Source: Nostoc sp. NMS7 (GTDB lineage Bacteria; Cyanobacteriota; Cyanobacteriia; Cyanobacteriales; Nostocaceae). From it: 64,000 nt of DNA. Below the pieces are notes generated by a model. The model was not told where the DNA came from, ran no database searches, and saw only the letters and a list, made by a program, of their open reading frames with translations. Location: positions 1-64,000 of the forward strand of contig NZ_JABXKJ010000249.1 in assembly GCF_017115085.1 (NCBI RefSeq), in the 5' to 3' direction. Positions within the stretch are counted from its first letter, which is position 1; each line of letters starts with the position of its first letter. Position numbers and translations under genes: made by a program. Positions 25,667-34,467 of this stretch are shown here, one piece after another.

Positions 25667-26689
25667 ATGGATGCGAACGCGTATTTTAGTGCGGCCCACA
25701 AAGCATTTTGCCAAGCTCAAGTTCAGCAAGGGAATATTGAGTACTGGTACAAAATCGGCGGATATATCATCTGTCAGCGTTTTGCTGGACAAGCTTTAAT
25801 TCCTCAAATGACCGAGGCTTTATCTCACTTGCAAATTTCTCCTTGTTCCTCAGCAGATTTGACAATTTGTCTTTGGGACAGTTCTTCTACAGGCATAGCC
25901 ATGCCTTCTCCCCCTTGGTCGGTTTATGATTACGGCGATCGTGGATTAGTAAATGGCTATAATTGCGATCGCTTTTGTACCCTGTTTCAAGTTGGACCTG
26001 ATGTTTTGCACCTTTTTGATCGAGATCGTCAGCTAGCTCTGTATTGGGTTAAAACAGCAGCGCAAATTCCTTATTGGGAACATAGTTTTCCATTGCGGAT
26101 CGCGCTACATTGGTGGACTCGTTCTTTTCCACTCCAATTAGTTCATGCAGGAGCAGTAGGGACGCAGACGGGCTGTGTATTACTGACAGGTAAAAGTGGT
26201 TCCGGAAAATCAACAACGACCTTAGCTTGCCTAGAAGCCGGGCTGCTATATCTAGGAGATGACTACGTAATGATACAAACTGAACCGATTTCTAGTGTTT
26301 ATAGTCTTTACAATACTGCCAAACTGGAAGCTAGTAACCTATGGCGCTTTCCCAATCTAGCCAATAATGTTAGTAATTTGGAACGATTAAACTGCGAAAA
26401 AGCCTTAATATTTTTACACAATCACAGACCGGAACAGTTAATATCTCATTTACCTATTCGGGCTGTTTTAACACTTGAGATTAGCCATCAGGAAAATTCT
26501 TCACTCCAGAAACGCTCCCCCTCAGAAAGTTTTGCCGCTTTAGCTCCCACAACGACTTTCCACCTCCCCCGATATACTAAAGTTATTACTCAAAAAATTG
26601 CTGCTTTAGTTAATCAGGTACCCAATTACAGATTAATCTTAGGTACTAATTTAAAACAAATTCCTGAAGCTGTTTTGAGTTTGCTCTAG
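25667..26689 (+). CDS. HprK-like P-loop kinase
   Basis: 340 residues from ATG 25667; the frame is open to ATG 25607, which would overlap the PqqD-like gene by 41 bases, and neither start has a good ribosome binding site. Walker A is LLTGKSGSGKSTTTLACLEA, preceded by LVHAGAVGTQTGC and followed by YLGDDYVMIQ, the HPr-kinase-like arrangement. Related kinases in lasso clusters (PadeK, PsmK) phosphorylate a C-terminal Ser of the precursor. The PqqD-like neighbour ends in Ser-Ser-Arg, which would fit. HPr itself is not the expected substrate. The N-terminal 130 residues are a family-specific domain. Confidence 0.75.
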   Translation: MDANAYFSAAHKAFCQAQVQQGNIEYWYKIGGYIICQRFAGQALIPQMTEALSHLQISPCSSADLTICLWDSSSTGIAMPSPPWSVYDYGDRGLVNGYNCDRFCTLFQVGPDVLHLFDRDRQLALYWVKTAAQIPYWEHSFPLRIALHWWTRSFPLQLVHAGAVGTQTGCVLLTGKSGSGKSTTTLACLEAGLLYLGDDYVMIQTEPISSVYSLYNTAKLEASNLWRFPNLANNVSNLERLNCEKALIFLHNHRPEQLISHLPIRAVLTLEISHQENSSLQKRSPSESFAALAPTTTFHLPRYTKVITQKIAALVNQVPNYRLILGTNLKQIPEAVLSLL

Positions 26690-26949
26690 TCAGAAATTCA
26701 TGGAAGTAACGCTCTTTTATCACTCTCATGAAAGAATAAATGATATGTCGTAAACGCTTTGCTAGACTATGTTTGGCAAAATTCCAGCAATCTCCTTTCT
26801 CTAATTACTTAAAAGTACATTGGTTCTGTTTTTTTTAACAAATGACCACAGAGCCGATATTCTATTACTTGCTTCCTAGAATATATTTTGTTCTCCTCTA
26901 GCAAAAGCACACTCCTTTGACTCACAATCTAAAAGATTAAGTAGCTAGA

Positions 26950-27660
26950 ATGAAACCAACTCTAAGCATTATTATTCCCATTTATAATGGTGCAAAATTT
27001 TTGTCTCAAGCTGTTCATTGTATTCAGCAGCAGGAAGAATTACCTAAAAATACAGAAATCTGGCTGATTGATGATGGCTCTACGGATGATACGGCAGCGA
27101 TCGCCCAACAATTTTCTGTAAATTATTATTATCAACCTCGGCAAGGTTCTGCCTCGGCTCGGAATCAAGGAATTTTAATCACTCAAGGTGAATTTATTGC
27201 CTTTCTAGATGTAGATGATTTGTGGTCACCTAATAAATTAAAAACTCATCTCGCTGTGTTATTAGCTCAACCTGAAATTTCTATTGTTAAAGGTTTGATA
27301 CAGGAAATGCATTTAAATCAGTCCTCTGATATCAGGGGCAATCAGGAAAATGATATCGATTTTGAATTCAAAGGTAAACCCTATGAAAGTTTTCATTTAG
27401 GAGCTACAACCTTTCGGCGGAGTATTTTTGAGCAGGTCGGTTTGTTAGATGAAACATTTTGGTATGGGGAGGATGTAGAGTGGTTTGTACGAGCTAAAGA
27501 TAAGGGTGTGACCTCTGTAGTAGTACCTCAAATCTCTCTTTACTACCGTCGTCATTTAAATAGTCTAACCATGCAATGTAAACAGCAACCTCTGGGATTA
27601 ACCAAAGCATTACATAAACTATTGACACAGCGTCAACTTTTGAATTCTCCCTTTGGTTGA
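26950..27660 (+). CDS. Family 2 glycosyltransferase
   Basis: 236 residues with the GT2 pattern: LSIIIPIYNGAKFLSQAV at the N-terminus, the nucleotide-binding LIDDGSTDDTA, SASARNQGI, the DxD-type motif AFLDVDDLWSP, and the late acceptor loop FWYGEDVEWFVRAKDKG with its catalytic-type ED. It probably adds one sugar from a UDP- or GDP-sugar in the cytosol. It is shorter than many GT2 enzymes but complete. A second GT2 of similar size follows after 34 bases; the two are diverged paralogues. Confidence 0.87.
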   Translation: MKPTLSIIIPIYNGAKFLSQAVHCIQQQEELPKNTEIWLIDDGSTDDTAAIAQQFSVNYYYQPRQGSASARNQGILITQGEFIAFLDVDDLWSPNKLKTHLAVLLAQPEISIVKGLIQEMHLNQSSDIRGNQENDIDFEFKGKPYESFHLGATTFRRSIFEQVGLLDETFWYGEDVEWFVRAKDKGVTSVVVPQISLYYRRHLNSLTMQCKQQPLGLTKALHKLLTQRQLLNSPFG

Positions 27661-27694
27661 GTTTTTAATTAAGTAATCTTTATTATTTGTACTT

Positions 27695-28384
27695 ATGAAT
27701 ACTTCTAACCTCGTTAGTATTATTGTGGTTGTCAAGAACGGTGAACGTTATTTGAAAGCAGCCTTAGATAGTATTCAACAGCAAAACTACTCCAATTATG
27801 AAACTATTGTGATTGATGGAGCTTCAACGGATCGAACAGCCGAAATTGCTCAGTCTTACTTAGGTATGATTTATCAACAACAAGATGGGAAAGGATTAGC
27901 CCAAGCACGGAATACTGGAATTTCGGTAGCGCAGGGAGAATTAATTACCTTTCTAGATCATGATGATTACTGGGAAGTCAATTCCTTAAGTCAACGGGTA
28001 AATTCTCTCTTATTGGAACCACAGATCCAGGGAACTGTAGGATATTTAGAAAAATTTTTTGAATCTGATTATAAAACTACGGAATCACTTAAAGATGAAG
28101 AAGCTTTTAAGCCCATCATTGGTTATACACCTGGTACTCTTTTAGCTAGACGAACACTTTTTGAACAGGTGGGAGGTTTCAATTCAGAATTTAAGATTGG
28201 ATGCGATAGTGAATGGTTTGCACGAGTTCAAGACCAGGAAATTTTACTAAAAGTTTTACCGATATTAGTCTTGTACAAACGTTTACATAATAATAATCTT
28301 TCTTCTCAAAAAGAAGTTTATCGCCAAGAAATTTTTATTTTATTGCAACAATCTTTGAAGCGTCGTCAGGCTTATAAACGATAG
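27695..28384 (+). CDS. Family 2 glycosyltransferase
   Basis: 229 residues: VSIIVVVKNGERYLKAALDS, IVIDGASTDRTAEIAQ, GLAQARNTGI, the DxD-type ITFLDHDDYW, and GCDSEWFARVQDQ near the C-terminus. Sugar and acceptor are unknown. It is 34 bases downstream of another GT2 and 86 bases before a GT4-type gene, so the three are probably one transcript. Complete by length and motifs. Confidence 0.87.
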   Translation: MNTSNLVSIIVVVKNGERYLKAALDSIQQQNYSNYETIVIDGASTDRTAEIAQSYLGMIYQQQDGKGLAQARNTGISVAQGELITFLDHDDYWEVNSLSQRVNSLLLEPQIQGTVGYLEKFFESDYKTTESLKDEEAFKPIIGYTPGTLLARRTLFEQVGGFNSEFKIGCDSEWFARVQDQEILLKVLPILVLYKRLHNNNLSSQKEVYRQEIFILLQQSLKRRQAYKR

Positions 28385-28470
28385 ATAAAGCGAAAATAAC
28401 ACCTATAATTTATAATCCAATTTGGCGTTACTAAGTCAACCTTTTAATCCTGATTATTGAGTTGCTAACT

Positions 28471-29916
28471 GTGACATTACATATCTTACATATTATTAAT
28501 CGATTATCTGGAGACGGCCCAACGCGATCGCTTTTAGCAATGGTGAAGTATTCTAAGTGCCTTGGTCTTGCTCAAGAACATCGAATTTTAGCCTTGCAAG
28601 AAGCAGCCTCTGGGCTAGCTCGTTTACTAGCAAAGCAAGTTGGAGTTCCCTTTTTACTAAATCCTTCTATAGAGGAAGTTGAAGCAGAGTTATCTAGGGC
28701 TGATATTGTTCAACTTCACTTTTGGAATTGCCCAGAAAATTATGAGTTTTTGAGAGGGGATTGGCCACCTATTCGGTTATTAATTTGGTCAAAAATTTTA
28801 GGTGATCAAGCACCTCAGATTATTACTCAAGATATTATTGCTGTTTCAGATTTTTTTGTGGCCACAAATTCTTTAACCCTTGATTTAATGGTTTTTGAAT
28901 TCTCTAAAATAGAACTACAATCTCGACAAAAAATAGGATTGGTTTCTGGAGTTGCAGATTTTGATCGATTGAGTAATTTTCAAACTCAACTTCATAGTAC
29001 TTTTAATGTTGGCTATATTGGCACTGTCAATTTTGCTAAAATGCACCCTGATTATATGTCCATGAGTGCTGCTATTCAGATTTCTGATATTCGTTTTATT
29101 GTTTGTGGCGGTGGAATTGAAGCAGAGTTGAAACAACAAGCTGCAACCTTAGGGGTAACAGAAAAATTTAACTTCCGAGGATATGTCGAAAATATTCGGT
29201 CTATCCTATCAATTTTAGATGTTTTTGGGTATCCCCTTTGCCCAGAAACCTATGCGACGAGTGAAAAATCTTTGCAAGAAGCAATGTATGCTGGAATTCC
29301 TCCCGTCGTTTTTCCCTATGGAGGTGTTAAATCTTTGGTACAACATCAAGAAACTGGGCTAGTGGTTGAAAATGAGCGAGAGTATCAACAAGCCATCGAG
29401 TATCTTTATCACAATCCGCAAGAACGACTCAAATTAGGGTATAACGCTCAACAGTATATTCGTCAGCACTTTGATGGAAAAAATTTAACCCGGAAAATGC
29501 ACCAAATTTATGAACAAATGATGCGATCGCCAAAACGGCTCCATCCTTGGCCAGATGATTTGTCTTCTAAAACTTCTGCCGAAGGATTTGTGAAATCTTT
29601 AGGCAATGCAGGATCTCAATTTGCGATTAGTTTACAGCCTCAAAGTTTTGAGGAAGCTGTACAAGGAGATCAATTAATTGCTCGTTCTTCAATGCTTTTA
29701 GCCCAAGGAGAAGGAGGAATTGTTCATTATCGTAACAAAAATCCCCAAGATGGTTTTTTACGCTTTTGGACAGGGTTAGTTTTTTATCATAAACAACAGT
29801 TTTCTAAAGCTTTAACAGAATTTGAAGCAGCGATCGCTTTGGGCTGTGATTACAGACAAGTAAATTGGTTCATTGAAAAAGTCTTGCATCAAATAGATCA
29901 AAAGGGCAAATCTTAG
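28471..29916 (+). CDS. GT4-type glycosyltransferase with C-terminal TPR-like extension
   Basis: 481 residues from GTG 28471, whose product starts TLHILHIINRLSGDGPTRSLL like other GT4 enzymes; a TTG three codons upstream is the alternative. A GT-B fold is visible: N-terminal Rossmann half, then NVGYIGTVNFAKMHPDYM, FRGYVENIRSILSILDVFGY and the nucleotide-sugar-binding EKSLQEAMYAGIPPVVFPYG with the catalytic-type Glu pair spacing. Residues about 390-481 add a TPR-like helix region (GEGGIVHYRNKNPQDGFLRF, then SKALTEFEAAIALG). Acceptor unknown. It precedes the ABC exporter by 28 bases. Confidence 0.82.
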   Translation: MTLHILHIINRLSGDGPTRSLLAMVKYSKCLGLAQEHRILALQEAASGLARLLAKQVGVPFLLNPSIEEVEAELSRADIVQLHFWNCPENYEFLRGDWPPIRLLIWSKILGDQAPQIITQDIIAVSDFFVATNSLTLDLMVFEFSKIELQSRQKIGLVSGVADFDRLSNFQTQLHSTFNVGYIGTVNFAKMHPDYMSMSAAIQISDIRFIVCGGGIEAELKQQAATLGVTEKFNFRGYVENIRSILSILDVFGYPLCPETYATSEKSLQEAMYAGIPPVVFPYGGVKSLVQHQETGLVVENEREYQQAIEYLYHNPQERLKLGYNAQQYIRQHFDGKNLTRKMHQIYEQMMRSPKRLHPWPDDLSSKTSAEGFVKSLGNAGSQFAISLQPQSFEEAVQGDQLIARSSMLLAQGEGGIVHYRNKNPQDGFLRFWTGLVFYHKQQFSKALTEFEAAIALGCDYRQVNWFIEKVLHQIDQKGKS

Positions 29917-29944
29917 AAAAATTTATTTATATAAGAATATTACT

Positions 29945-31561
29945 GTGTGGCACTATTATCTCAATCTATATCAACTCGATCGAATTCGTTTAGGGTTGGT
30001 AATTTTAGCCGTTATTAGTCAATCCTTGCTCCTGATTCCTTTTGCAGGTCTAATTCGTTCAATGTTTGATATTGTCATTCCCAATTTCAATATCTCTCAA
30101 CTTTTAATTAATACTTGCTTATTGCTAGGTTTATATTTAATTCAACAATTATTGGCATTTTGGTCTGAGTATACAATTACAGAAATTACTTTGACTGTTT
30201 CCCAAAAATTGCGAGAAATAATTTTAAAAAAACTATATACCTTTTCTTGGCATTATCACAATCAAATTAATCTAGGAAACTTTCATGCCAGCCTTGTTCA
30301 TGATATAGGTCATGTAGAAACCGTTAGTAAGCTTTTAATTGCCCGTTGGCTGCCTGCCCTAGTTACTATTGCTTGCTTAAGCTTCATTTTAATAATTTAT
30401 AACTGGATTTTATTTCTGGTTATGATTGTTTCAGTTCCATCCTCTATCTTAATGGGGAAGAGACTCAAAAATCGCATCAAAAGTAATTTTGCTCTCAAGC
30501 GCCAAGCAATTATAGATTTTAGTGATCTTACTCTAACAGCCCTCAAAACTATTGAATTAACTCGGATTCAAACGGCAGAGCTACTTGAGATTGAGAACCA
30601 ACAAAATCAACTATCAATTCTTAAATCTACCAGCTTAAATTTTACTCGATTGCAAACGCTTTATAATGTACTCCAGCAAATTATTGTGACTTTGGCTAAG
30701 TTATTACTGCTTGTTGTCGGCAGTTTACTGATTTATTTGCATCAATTAACCCTCGGGTCATTGATTGCTTTTTTTGTTGCGGCTAGTCAATTTAATTCTG
30801 CTTTCAATGAGTTAAACACTGCTTTGCCTAATTTTCTAACGATGTCTCAATCCTTAAAGGCTTTGATGCAAATTATTCAAACTCACGATACAGAGCCTTA
30901 TTCTGGAAAATTACAGATTGCATTTCAAGGAAATCTTAGTTTTAAGAATGTTAATTTTCAATATGATGATCGCCCTGTTTTACAAAATTTAAACTTAAAA
31001 ATTCTTCCCCAATCCATCGTCGCTATTGTCGGGGATAATGGTGTCGGTAAAAGTACCCTGATTCGTCTGATCTTAGGATTTTATATCCCCACACAAGGAG
31101 AGATTTTAATTGATCACTATCCTTTAAGCCAACTAGATATTAGTTATTGGCGAAAAAACTTAGGAGTTGTGACTCAAAACTCAGTTTTTATTCCCGGAAC
31201 AATCTGGGAAAACTTAACCTATGGTTGCCCTCATTTATCAATGGCAGAGGTAATTGAAGCGACAAAAATATCTGCGGCTCACGATTGGATCTGTCACTTA
31301 CCTAAAAGCTATCATACTTTGATTGGTGAAGAAGCGAATTGGCTATCGGGCGGGCAACGTCAAAAAATTGCGATCGCCAGAGCTTTGCTCCGTCGTCCCA
31401 AATTTCTGATCTTTGATGAACCAACTAATCATCTGGATCAAACTACTATTACTACCATTATGCAAAACTTAACAATACTTCCCGATCGTCCAACCATTTT
31501 ATTAGTAAGTCATGATCCAACTGTGATTGCTTATGCCCATCAGGTTTACAGAATTTCCTAG
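29945..31561 (+). CDS. Fused ABC exporter (membrane domain plus ATPase)
   Basis: 538 residues starting at GTG. Six membrane helices in residues 15-300, then an ABC ATPase: Walker A GDNGVGKST (about 365), signature LSGGQRQK, Walker B FLIFDEPTNHLD, and the switch His in LVSHD. There is no N-terminal C39 protease, so it cannot cleave a double-glycine leader. It matches half-transporter exporters for peptides or lipid-linked glycans. As the last gene of the island it probably exports the product made by the PqqD-like, kinase and glycosyltransferase genes. Homodimer expected. Confidence 0.85.
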   Translation: MWHYYLNLYQLDRIRLGLVILAVISQSLLLIPFAGLIRSMFDIVIPNFNISQLLINTCLLLGLYLIQQLLAFWSEYTITEITLTVSQKLREIILKKLYTFSWHYHNQINLGNFHASLVHDIGHVETVSKLLIARWLPALVTIACLSFILIIYNWILFLVMIVSVPSSILMGKRLKNRIKSNFALKRQAIIDFSDLTLTALKTIELTRIQTAELLEIENQQNQLSILKSTSLNFTRLQTLYNVLQQIIVTLAKLLLLVVGSLLIYLHQLTLGSLIAFFVAASQFNSAFNELNTALPNFLTMSQSLKALMQIIQTHDTEPYSGKLQIAFQGNLSFKNVNFQYDDRPVLQNLNLKILPQSIVAIVGDNGVGKSTLIRLILGFYIPTQGEILIDHYPLSQLDISYWRKNLGVVTQNSVFIPGTIWENLTYGCPHLSMAEVIEATKISAAHDWICHLPKSYHTLIGEEANWLSGGQRQKIAIARALLRRPKFLIFDEPTNHLDQTTITTIMQNLTILPDRPTILLVSHDPTVIAYAHQVYRIS

Positions 31562-31645
31562 AATCTATCCCACTAATATTATTTTGTTAATCCATATGTG
31601 GTTGGTAGCGAGGTCTTCAATTTCCATTCAACAAGCTAATATTAG

Positions 31646-32875
31646 TTACAAATTTGCTTTCGACAGTTTTTCAATTTGCCCAGTAAAGTATACTTCCTCA
31701 TATTTGAGTTGTTGCGCTAGTTCTAACCCTTTTTTAAAAGCTGTTAGTGCTTGCGAAAACTCTTTGCGTTCTAGATACAATTGCCCAATTTGATCATAAG
31801 CTTGCATCATCCCGTAAAAGTTGGCGGCTTGCGTCTGTGTCTGCACAAGAATTTGGCTAGCCTGCAAAGCCGCGTCTGTTTGTCCTTGAGAACGGTAGAG
31901 CGCAATTAACTTCTGCAAAGCCTCACCAGCACGAACATATTCCTGTAATTGCCAAGCAGTGGTATAAGCTTCTTGATAATTTTTAAAAGCTTCTAACAGT
32001 AAGTTAGGATCTTTCTTGGCTAGAGATTCATAATCTGAAGCGATCGCTAGCTTTAATTCTGGTATTTCAGTAAGATTATTTTCATTGACGTAAATTTCTG
32101 CTAGTTTATTAAGTACATTCAATGACTGCTGCGGTTGGTTTGTCTGCTCGTAAATGTCAGCCAGTCGTTGCAGATATGTTACCTCGTTTACACGTTCGCC
32201 TTGGGAAGTCGCTAAACCTAACAATTCCTCGTAGATTGGGGCGGCTTTGCGATAATCAAACCAACTCAAATGTATTTCCCCAATTGTCTTGAGGATTTCT
32301 ACTACTGCTGTGGGATTTTTTTGCTGTCGCACCACTAACAAAACTTGGTTGTAAGCTTCTAGAGCTAGTTTAGGCGATCGCACATTTTGGTAAGCTTGTC
32401 CTAGCGATCGCCACAATTCTAGATCAATTTCGGCAGTTGTTTTCTGAGATTCTGCCTGCTTTTGAATTGCTTGCAATCGCTGCGTAATATATTGTACTTC
32501 TGGGCTGTCGTTTTGATTCCAGGCGATCGCCCCGACTCGTGATAATGCTTGCACCTCTGCTAATGAACCTAAAAAGCGTCGCAAGCGCAGTTCCCGGTTC
32601 CAAATTTCCAACGCCGCCACTTGATCCCCTGCTTGCAGTTTCACCCCTGCTTCTTGGTTTAAGGCATCCAGCGCTGGTTCTAACTTTTGCTGTTCTTCGA
32701 GAGTTAACGGCTGTTTATCCTTGGGCAAACGTGGCAGCAGTGGATCGGGTGTGGTAATTTCTAGGGGACTAGGAGGAAATTTATCCGGTGGTATGGGCTT
32801 TTTACTCTCTGCCAGCGTCAAGGAACTGTTAAAGAGTATAGCGGCAGTAACAATCACAATTAAACGCCTGAGCAT
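31646..32875 (-). CDS. Secreted TPR-repeat protein
   Basis: 409 residues from ATG 32875, which begins a signal peptide MLRRLIVIVTAAILFNSSLTLA; the longer frame from 32935 would put 20 hydrophilic residues before it. The mature part contains at least five TPR units (for example AYQNVRSPKLALEAYNQVLL, IHLSWFDYRKAAPIYEELLG, QIGQLYLERKEFSQALTAFK). It probably scaffolds periplasmic protein complexes; no enzyme domain. It converges on the ABC exporter with an 84-bp gap. Related TPR proteins are common in Nostocales and their roles are unknown. Confidence 0.78.
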   Translation of the reverse strand: MLRRLIVIVTAAILFNSSLTLAESKKPIPPDKFPPSPLEITTPDPLLPRLPKDKQPLTLEEQQKLEPALDALNQEAGVKLQAGDQVAALEIWNRELRLRRFLGSLAEVQALSRVGAIAWNQNDSPEVQYITQRLQAIQKQAESQKTTAEIDLELWRSLGQAYQNVRSPKLALEAYNQVLLVVRQQKNPTAVVEILKTIGEIHLSWFDYRKAAPIYEELLGLATSQGERVNEVTYLQRLADIYEQTNQPQQSLNVLNKLAEIYVNENNLTEIPELKLAIASDYESLAKKDPNLLLEAFKNYQEAYTTAWQLQEYVRAGEALQKLIALYRSQGQTDAALQASQILVQTQTQAANFYGMMQAYDQIGQLYLERKEFSQALTAFKKGLELAQQLKYEEVYFTGQIEKLSKANL

Positions 32876-33204
32876 GGGTACTTTACTTTGCCTTGAGTTA
32901 GTTGTGTGAGTTGACCTTAAATACCACATTAGCATAACTTATGCAAGCGAAAATCTCTGGAAGATAATAACTAAATAAATATACTGAGTAATTTAAAAAA
33001 ATTTATTATTTGTCTTGCGATGACTCCGAAAATATACGCTCCCAATAATTAACTAATGTAGATATCCTTTATGAAAGGTTGTTTTAAAAGCCCCACAAGG
33101 TATAATTTTGCCGTTCTGACTTAGGTCAACTGCGACGAAAAAACAAGGTTTCAGCCGTGTACTGAGATGCTTCGCCGTACTCACCACCAGAGCAAAAGAC
33201 CCTT

Positions 33205-33298
33205 AGGACTTACGCAAAACTACAGGCATTCAGGGGGAATTCCTGATTTGCCCCTAACAAGAAAATCATTCTTTTCAGCTATTCTTTGCGTAAGTCCT
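33205..33298. mobile_element. MITE-like element with 14-bp terminal inverted repeats
   Basis: The ends are AGGACTTACGCAAA (33205-33218) and its perfect reverse complement TTTGCGTAAGTCCT (33285-33298), separated by 66 bp with no gene. The element is flanked by identical 7-bp sequences GACCCTT (33198-33204 and 33299-33305), a target-site duplication. A partial match to the right end (GCGTAAGTCCT) lies near 43-54. It is non-autonomous and presumably mobilised by a transposase elsewhere. Confidence 0.75.
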
Positions 33299-33425
33299 GA
33301 CCCTTTTAAAACATCCTTTGAGGACTAATTCGCTCTCGAAGTTAAGAAAATTGGTATCAGTTCCCAGGACTATGAGGAGTAGTACGGTAAAAAACTTTTG
33401 GCATTGCTTAGAGTATGAATCCAGA

Positions 33426-33455
33426 TGTAGAGATGCCATATATCGCGTCTCTACA
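33426..33455. repeat. TGTAGAGA hairpin repeat
   Basis: TGTAGAGATGC and GCGTCTCTACA pair with one mismatch around an 8-bp loop. It shares its GTAGAGAYG arm with the palindrome at 2697-2725, so both belong to one dispersed family. Confidence 0.6.
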
Positions 33456-33642
33456 TGGGTTTTGACATCAAATAAAATCATTTTCATACTTTTTATTCAG
33501 CAAGCCAATTTTTTCATGCCTGGGTGCTGTTTGCTGGAACGAAGATATAGCCCTTTCGATTGGGGCTGCTAGTTACCCTTTTTCTTCTCTACGAGACGCG
33601 CAAGAGACGGGTATAATTCAGACAGTTCAGGATCAGCAGATT

Positions 33643-34446
33643 ATGGAGGACATCCGAATGCTCACGACAGTTAGGGATAACGAAGAGAATGAGTTCTTGA
33701 AACAGCTGTTAATAGAGGCGAACACCAGCACTCATCAAACAAATTTGCTGATTATTTTTGGCAGCATGATAGCTTCTATTATCGTCGCTTTAGCACGTAA
33801 ACAATCAGAGGAGCAGATTAAAGCATTGCTTCAAGAAAAAGAAGTGCTATTAAAAGAAATTCATCACCGAATAAAAAATAATTTGCAGATTATTTCTAGT
33901 CTGCTAAGTTTGGAAGCAGAGTATCTCAAGGAGAATCGAGCAATTGAAGTATTCAAAGATAGCCAGAACCGGATTCAATCAATGGCTCTAATCCACGACA
34001 AACTGTATCAATCTAAAGACCTGGCAAAGATTAATTTTGCTGACTATATCCAAGACTTAATAACTAATTTGTTGCATTCATACAAACTTAATTCTACTAC
34101 TATTACCTTGAAAATCAAGGTTGAGGATGTTTTCCTAGTCAGTGATGCAGCTGTTCTTTGTGGCTTGATTATCAATGAACTTATTTCAAATTCTCTAAAA
34201 CACGCCTTTCACCAAAGAGACTCAGGAGAAATTTGTATTGAATTCTGCTCACTAAAAGCAAATTTATTTACACTTACTATTAGTGATAATGGCGTTGGTT
34301 TTGCCAAAGACTTTGACTTTCAGACTACAGAATCATTAGGTCTGCGATTAGTAAAGGGTCTCACAAATCAGCTAAAAGGGAACATTGATTTTAGCAGTCA
34401 TAACGGAGTAGAGTTTAAAATTACATTTTCGACTAAAAATTTATAA
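33643..34446 (+). CDS. HisKA_2/HWE-type sensor histidine kinase, probably 5'-truncated
   Basis: 267 residues: one membrane segment (34-51), then a HisKA_2 dimer domain with the phospho-acceptor motif LKEIHHRIKNNLQIISSLLS (His74) and an HATPase_c domain (N box NELISNSLKHAF, G1 DNGVGFA). In-frame sequence before the ATG (from about 33606) reads AQETGIIQTVQDQQI, like the end of a CHASE3 sensor domain, and the frame breaks in a dispersed repeat. The sensor part is therefore probably lost and the remaining kinase may be constitutive. The response-regulator gene follows after 21 bases, so they form a pair. Confidence 0.8.
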   Translation: MEDIRMLTTVRDNEENEFLKQLLIEANTSTHQTNLLIIFGSMIASIIVALARKQSEEQIKALLQEKEVLLKEIHHRIKNNLQIISSLLSLEAEYLKENRAIEVFKDSQNRIQSMALIHDKLYQSKDLAKINFADYIQDLITNLLHSYKLNSTTITLKIKVEDVFLVSDAAVLCGLIINELISNSLKHAFHQRDSGEICIEFCSLKANLFTLTISDNGVGFAKDFDFQTTESLGLRLVKGLTNQLKGNIDFSSHNGVEFKITFSTKNL

Positions 34447-34467
34447 TTCCCTCAATCAAAGGAAATC

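Larger units (their letters stand above)
32936..33642. other. Gene-free repeat-rich spacer
   Basis: 707 bp without a credible gene. It contains a MITE with target duplication (33198-33305), a hairpin repeat (33426-33455) and, at the right end, a TCTCTACGAGACGC repeat fragment (about 33594-33607) immediately before the truncated-looking 5' end of the sensor kinase. Short ORFs here look random. Confidence 0.6.

Noticed and set aside
22577-31561. Complete lasso-peptide biosynthesis cluster
   Set aside because: No B2 transglutaminase-like protease and no asparagine-synthetase-like cyclase are present, so only an accessory-like set can be claimed.
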